Shown here in pieces: positions 62,204-64,000 of a stretch of 64,000 nt of DNA. The DNA comes from Bacillus sp. CECT 9360 (GTDB lineage: Bacteria > Bacillota > Bacilli > Bacillales > DSM-1321): contig NZ_CAKKNA010000004.1 in assembly GCF_918741275.1 (NCBI RefSeq), forward strand, positions 62,001 through 126,000. The letters are read 5' to 3'. The notes under the pieces were generated by a model. The model was not told where the DNA came from, ran no database searches, and worked only from the letters and a program-made list of their open reading frames with translations. The first letter of the stretch is position 1, and each line of letters opens with the position of its first letter. Position numbers and translations under genes: made by a program.

Positions 62204-64000
62204 TTATTGATCCAATTTGAGTTTTTTTAAAGCTTCAGCTAGTGCATTGTTAACAGGTTCATCTTGTTTCTGTTGTTTTAAATATTTCTGTACGCTATGT
62301 TTATCAGCTTTTCCACTACCTTCTTTTTTACGTCTTGCTTCAAAAGCAGATAGCTTCTCACGATAGCCACACTTACATGTGAAGATTTGGCCGTCACCTT
62401 CGCCACGAAGTTCGAGTTTCTTCTTACATTGTGGGCAGCGAGCGTTTGTAACACGTGCTACGTTTTTACGATGACCACATTCACGATCTTGACACACAAG
62501 CATTTTGCCTTTTTTACCGTTTACCTCAAGCATTGGTTTTCCGCAATCTGGACAAGATTTTGTTGAGATATTGTCATGCTTATATTTTTTTTCGCTCGCT
62601 TTAATTTCAGCAACAATTGTCATTGTATGCTGTTTCATTTCATTGATGAATACTTCTTTCTTCAGCTTGCCGTTCGCAATTAGCTCCAGCTTCATTTCCC
62701 ACTCAGCAGTAGTTGTTGGTGACTTCAACTCATTTGGTACAAGGTCTAATAACTGACGACCTTTAGATGTAATATGAATATCCTTGCCACGCTTTTCAAT
62801 TAAGAATGAGTTGAATAACTTGTCGATAATGTCCGCACGTGTCGCTACTGTCCCTAATCCACCTGTTGACTTTAATGTTTCTGCTAGCTGCTTATTTTGA
62901 GTCTCCATGTACTTCGTAGGGTTTTCCATTGCCGATAGTAACGTCGCCTCATTAAAGCGTGCAGGGGGCTTTGTTTGACCAGATGTTTGAGCAATTAGTT
63001 TTACATTTAATGTGTCGCCTTTTTCGATACGAGGCAAGATTTGTTCTTTTACATCATCTGTTGCATCATCATCTTCAAATCGATTTTCATATACTTCCTT
63101 CCAACCACTTGAAAGAATTGTTTTTCCTTTTGCAACAAAGTTTTCATCACCAATTTTCGCACGAAGAGTCAATTGTTCGTATTCAAATGCTGGGAACAGC
63201 ACTGCCAAGAAACGTTTCACCACTAAATCATAAATTTTACGCTCTTTATCCGTCATAGCTGATAAGTTCACATAACCTTCTGTTGGAATAATTGCATGGT
63301 GATCTGATACTTTACTATCATCAACAAACGATTTAGAGGTCAATATTTGCTTGTTTAAGACTTTATTTGTTAAAGAACGATATTCTCCAACTCCGCATGA
63401 TTTTAATCGCTCTGGAAGTGTACTAACAATGTCTGAAGAAATGAAACGCGAATCCGTACGTGGATACGTTAACACTTTATGTTGCTCATATAGTTTTTGC
63501 ATGATGTTTAGCGTTTCTTTTGCAGAATAGCCAAAAATTTTATTTGCATCACGTTGTAGTTCAGTTAAATCATAAAGACCAGGAGCAAATGTTTTCTTAG
63601 CTTTCTTTTCGATGTCTGTAACCGTTGCTTTAATATTATCTAATTTCTTAAACGTTGCTTCAATTTTTTCTTTATCGAAGCTACGTGAATTTCCTTTTGC
63701 GTCTTGCCAAGTCAATTTTAAATGATCAGCGGTTTGAGCTTCGATACCATAATACGTTTGCGCTTTGAAGTTTTTAATTTCATCTTCACGTGAGGCAATC
63801 ATTGCGACAGTAGGTGTCTGTACACGGCCACAGTTTAATTGTGCGTTAAATCGAGTTGTTAGGGCACGTGTTGCATTTAAACCGATATACCAGTCAGCTT
63901 CTGAGCGTGCAACAGCCGCAGCATAAAGGTTTTCATAGTTCTTACCGGGTTTCAAATTGGCAAAACCATCTTTAATCGCTTTATCTGTTACTGAAGAAAT
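62204..64000 (-). CDS. topB: DNA topoisomerase III, 5' end beyond the window
   Basis: The frame is open to the right edge (about 598 residues visible, continuing into ISSVTDKAIKDGFANLKPGK), so the N-terminal Toprim domain is missing from view. Visible type IA features: RALTTRFNAQLNCGRVQTPT, active-site Tyr in YPRTDSRFIS, HHAIIPTEG and TRADIIDKLFNSFLIEKRGKD. At the C-terminus two zinc-ribbon pairs (CPDCGKPM...CQDRECG; CPQCKKKL...CKCGYRE) precede a basic tail. It decatenates DNA and resolves recombination intermediates. TopB copies occur both on Bacillus chromosomes and on mobile elements. Confidence 0.93.
   Translation of the reverse strand: MSSVTDKAIKDGFANLKPGKNYENLYAAAVARSEADWYIGLNATRALTTRFNAQLNCGRVQTPTVAMIASREDEIKNFKAQTYYGIEAQTADHLKLTWQDAKGNSRSFDKEKIEATFKKLDNIKATVTDIEKKAKKTFAPGLYDLTELQRDANKIFGYSAKETLNIMQKLYEQHKVLTYPRTDSRFISSDIVSTLPERLKSCGVGEYRSLTNKVLNKQILTSKSFVDDSKVSDHHAIIPTEGYVNLSAMTDKERKIYDLVVKRFLAVLFPAFEYEQLTLRAKIGDENFVAKGKTILSSGWKEVYENRFEDDDATDDVKEQILPRIEKGDTLNVKLIAQTSGQTKPPARFNEATLLSAMENPTKYMETQNKQLAETLKSTGGLGTVATRADIIDKLFNSFLIEKRGKDIHITSKGRQLLDLVPNELKSPTTTAEWEMKLELIANGKLKKEVFINEMKQHTMTIVAEIKASEKKYKHDNISTKSCPDCGKPMLEVNGKKGKMLVCQDRECGHRKNVARVTNARCPQCKKKLELRGEGDGQIFTCKCGYREKLSAFEARRKKEGSGKADKHSVQKYLKQQKQDEPVNNALAEALKKLKLDQ

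Noticed and set aside
1..64000. CRISPR arrays, rRNA and tRNA genes
   Set aside because: No regularly spaced repeats of CRISPR type and no rRNA or tRNA sequence signatures were noticed on reading both strands.

Overview
The window looks like a chromosomal segment of a low-GC, Gram-positive, spore-former-like member of the Bacillaceae. The support is strong GGAGG-type ribosome binding sites with frequent TTG/GTG starts, compact hairpin-plus-T terminators, IolS-, LiaH/LiaFSR- and gluconate-type genes of Bacillus character, an almost perfect Spo0J/ParB parS-like palindrome, and intergenic palindromic repeats of the kind scattered through Bacillus genomes. No rRNA, tRNA, CRISPR array, prophage or intact insertion sequence was seen.

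Layout. 1-3.5 kb: envelope genes (truncated membrane-anchored polysaccharide deacetylase, coiled-coil protein, secreted L,D-transpeptidase with tandem repeats). 3.6-9 kb: small metabolic and repair genes (SRPBCC protein, alkyltransferase-like protein, methyltransferase, IolS-type aldo/keto reductase, lipoprotein, EamA transporter). 9.5-15.8 kb: a two-component system, oxidoreductase and stress genes, and a MocR regulator divergent from a flavin-binding protein. 16-25.5 kb: PTS-type permease with an attenuator-like leader, RlmI-type methyltransferase, DAACS symporter, ThrE-like split exporter, methyltransferase and an ABC exporter. 25.5-30 kb: acetate-type symporter with its DUF485 partner, and a glutamine-type ABC importer. 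30-35 kb: gluconate regulon (permease, RpiR regulator, GndA, gluconokinase) with matching paired operators. 35-43 kb: nucleoside transporter, broken msrB, isochorismatase/AhpD pair with a divergent Lrp regulator, glutaminyl-tRNA synthetase, and adhE under a Rex operator. 43-49 kb: second polar amino-acid ABC importer, SIMPL protein, SDR, Rieske-FAD oxidoreductase. 49.4-51.5 kb: a plasmid-type ParM/ParR segregation cassette with a centromere-like iteron array. 51.7-58.3 kb: purine permease, DEAD-box helicase, LiaH-LiaFSR-like envelope-stress operon. 58-64 kb: a methyltransferase fused to a probable nucleotidyltransferase-like domain, ABC-F protein, small membrane protein, truncated topoisomerase III.

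The most unusual content is (i) the chromosomal-looking parC-parM-parR cassette, whose upstream array has ten TAC-core sites phased at about 11 bp; (ii) a two-copy, about 135-bp inverted-repeat-bounded element in which two small hairpins and the tip of a third are conserved while the 23-24 bp stem of the third is different in each copy yet perfectly self-complementary; and (iii) the gluconate promoters, where two operator copies spaced exactly 32 bp place one copy precisely over the 17-bp promoter spacer.
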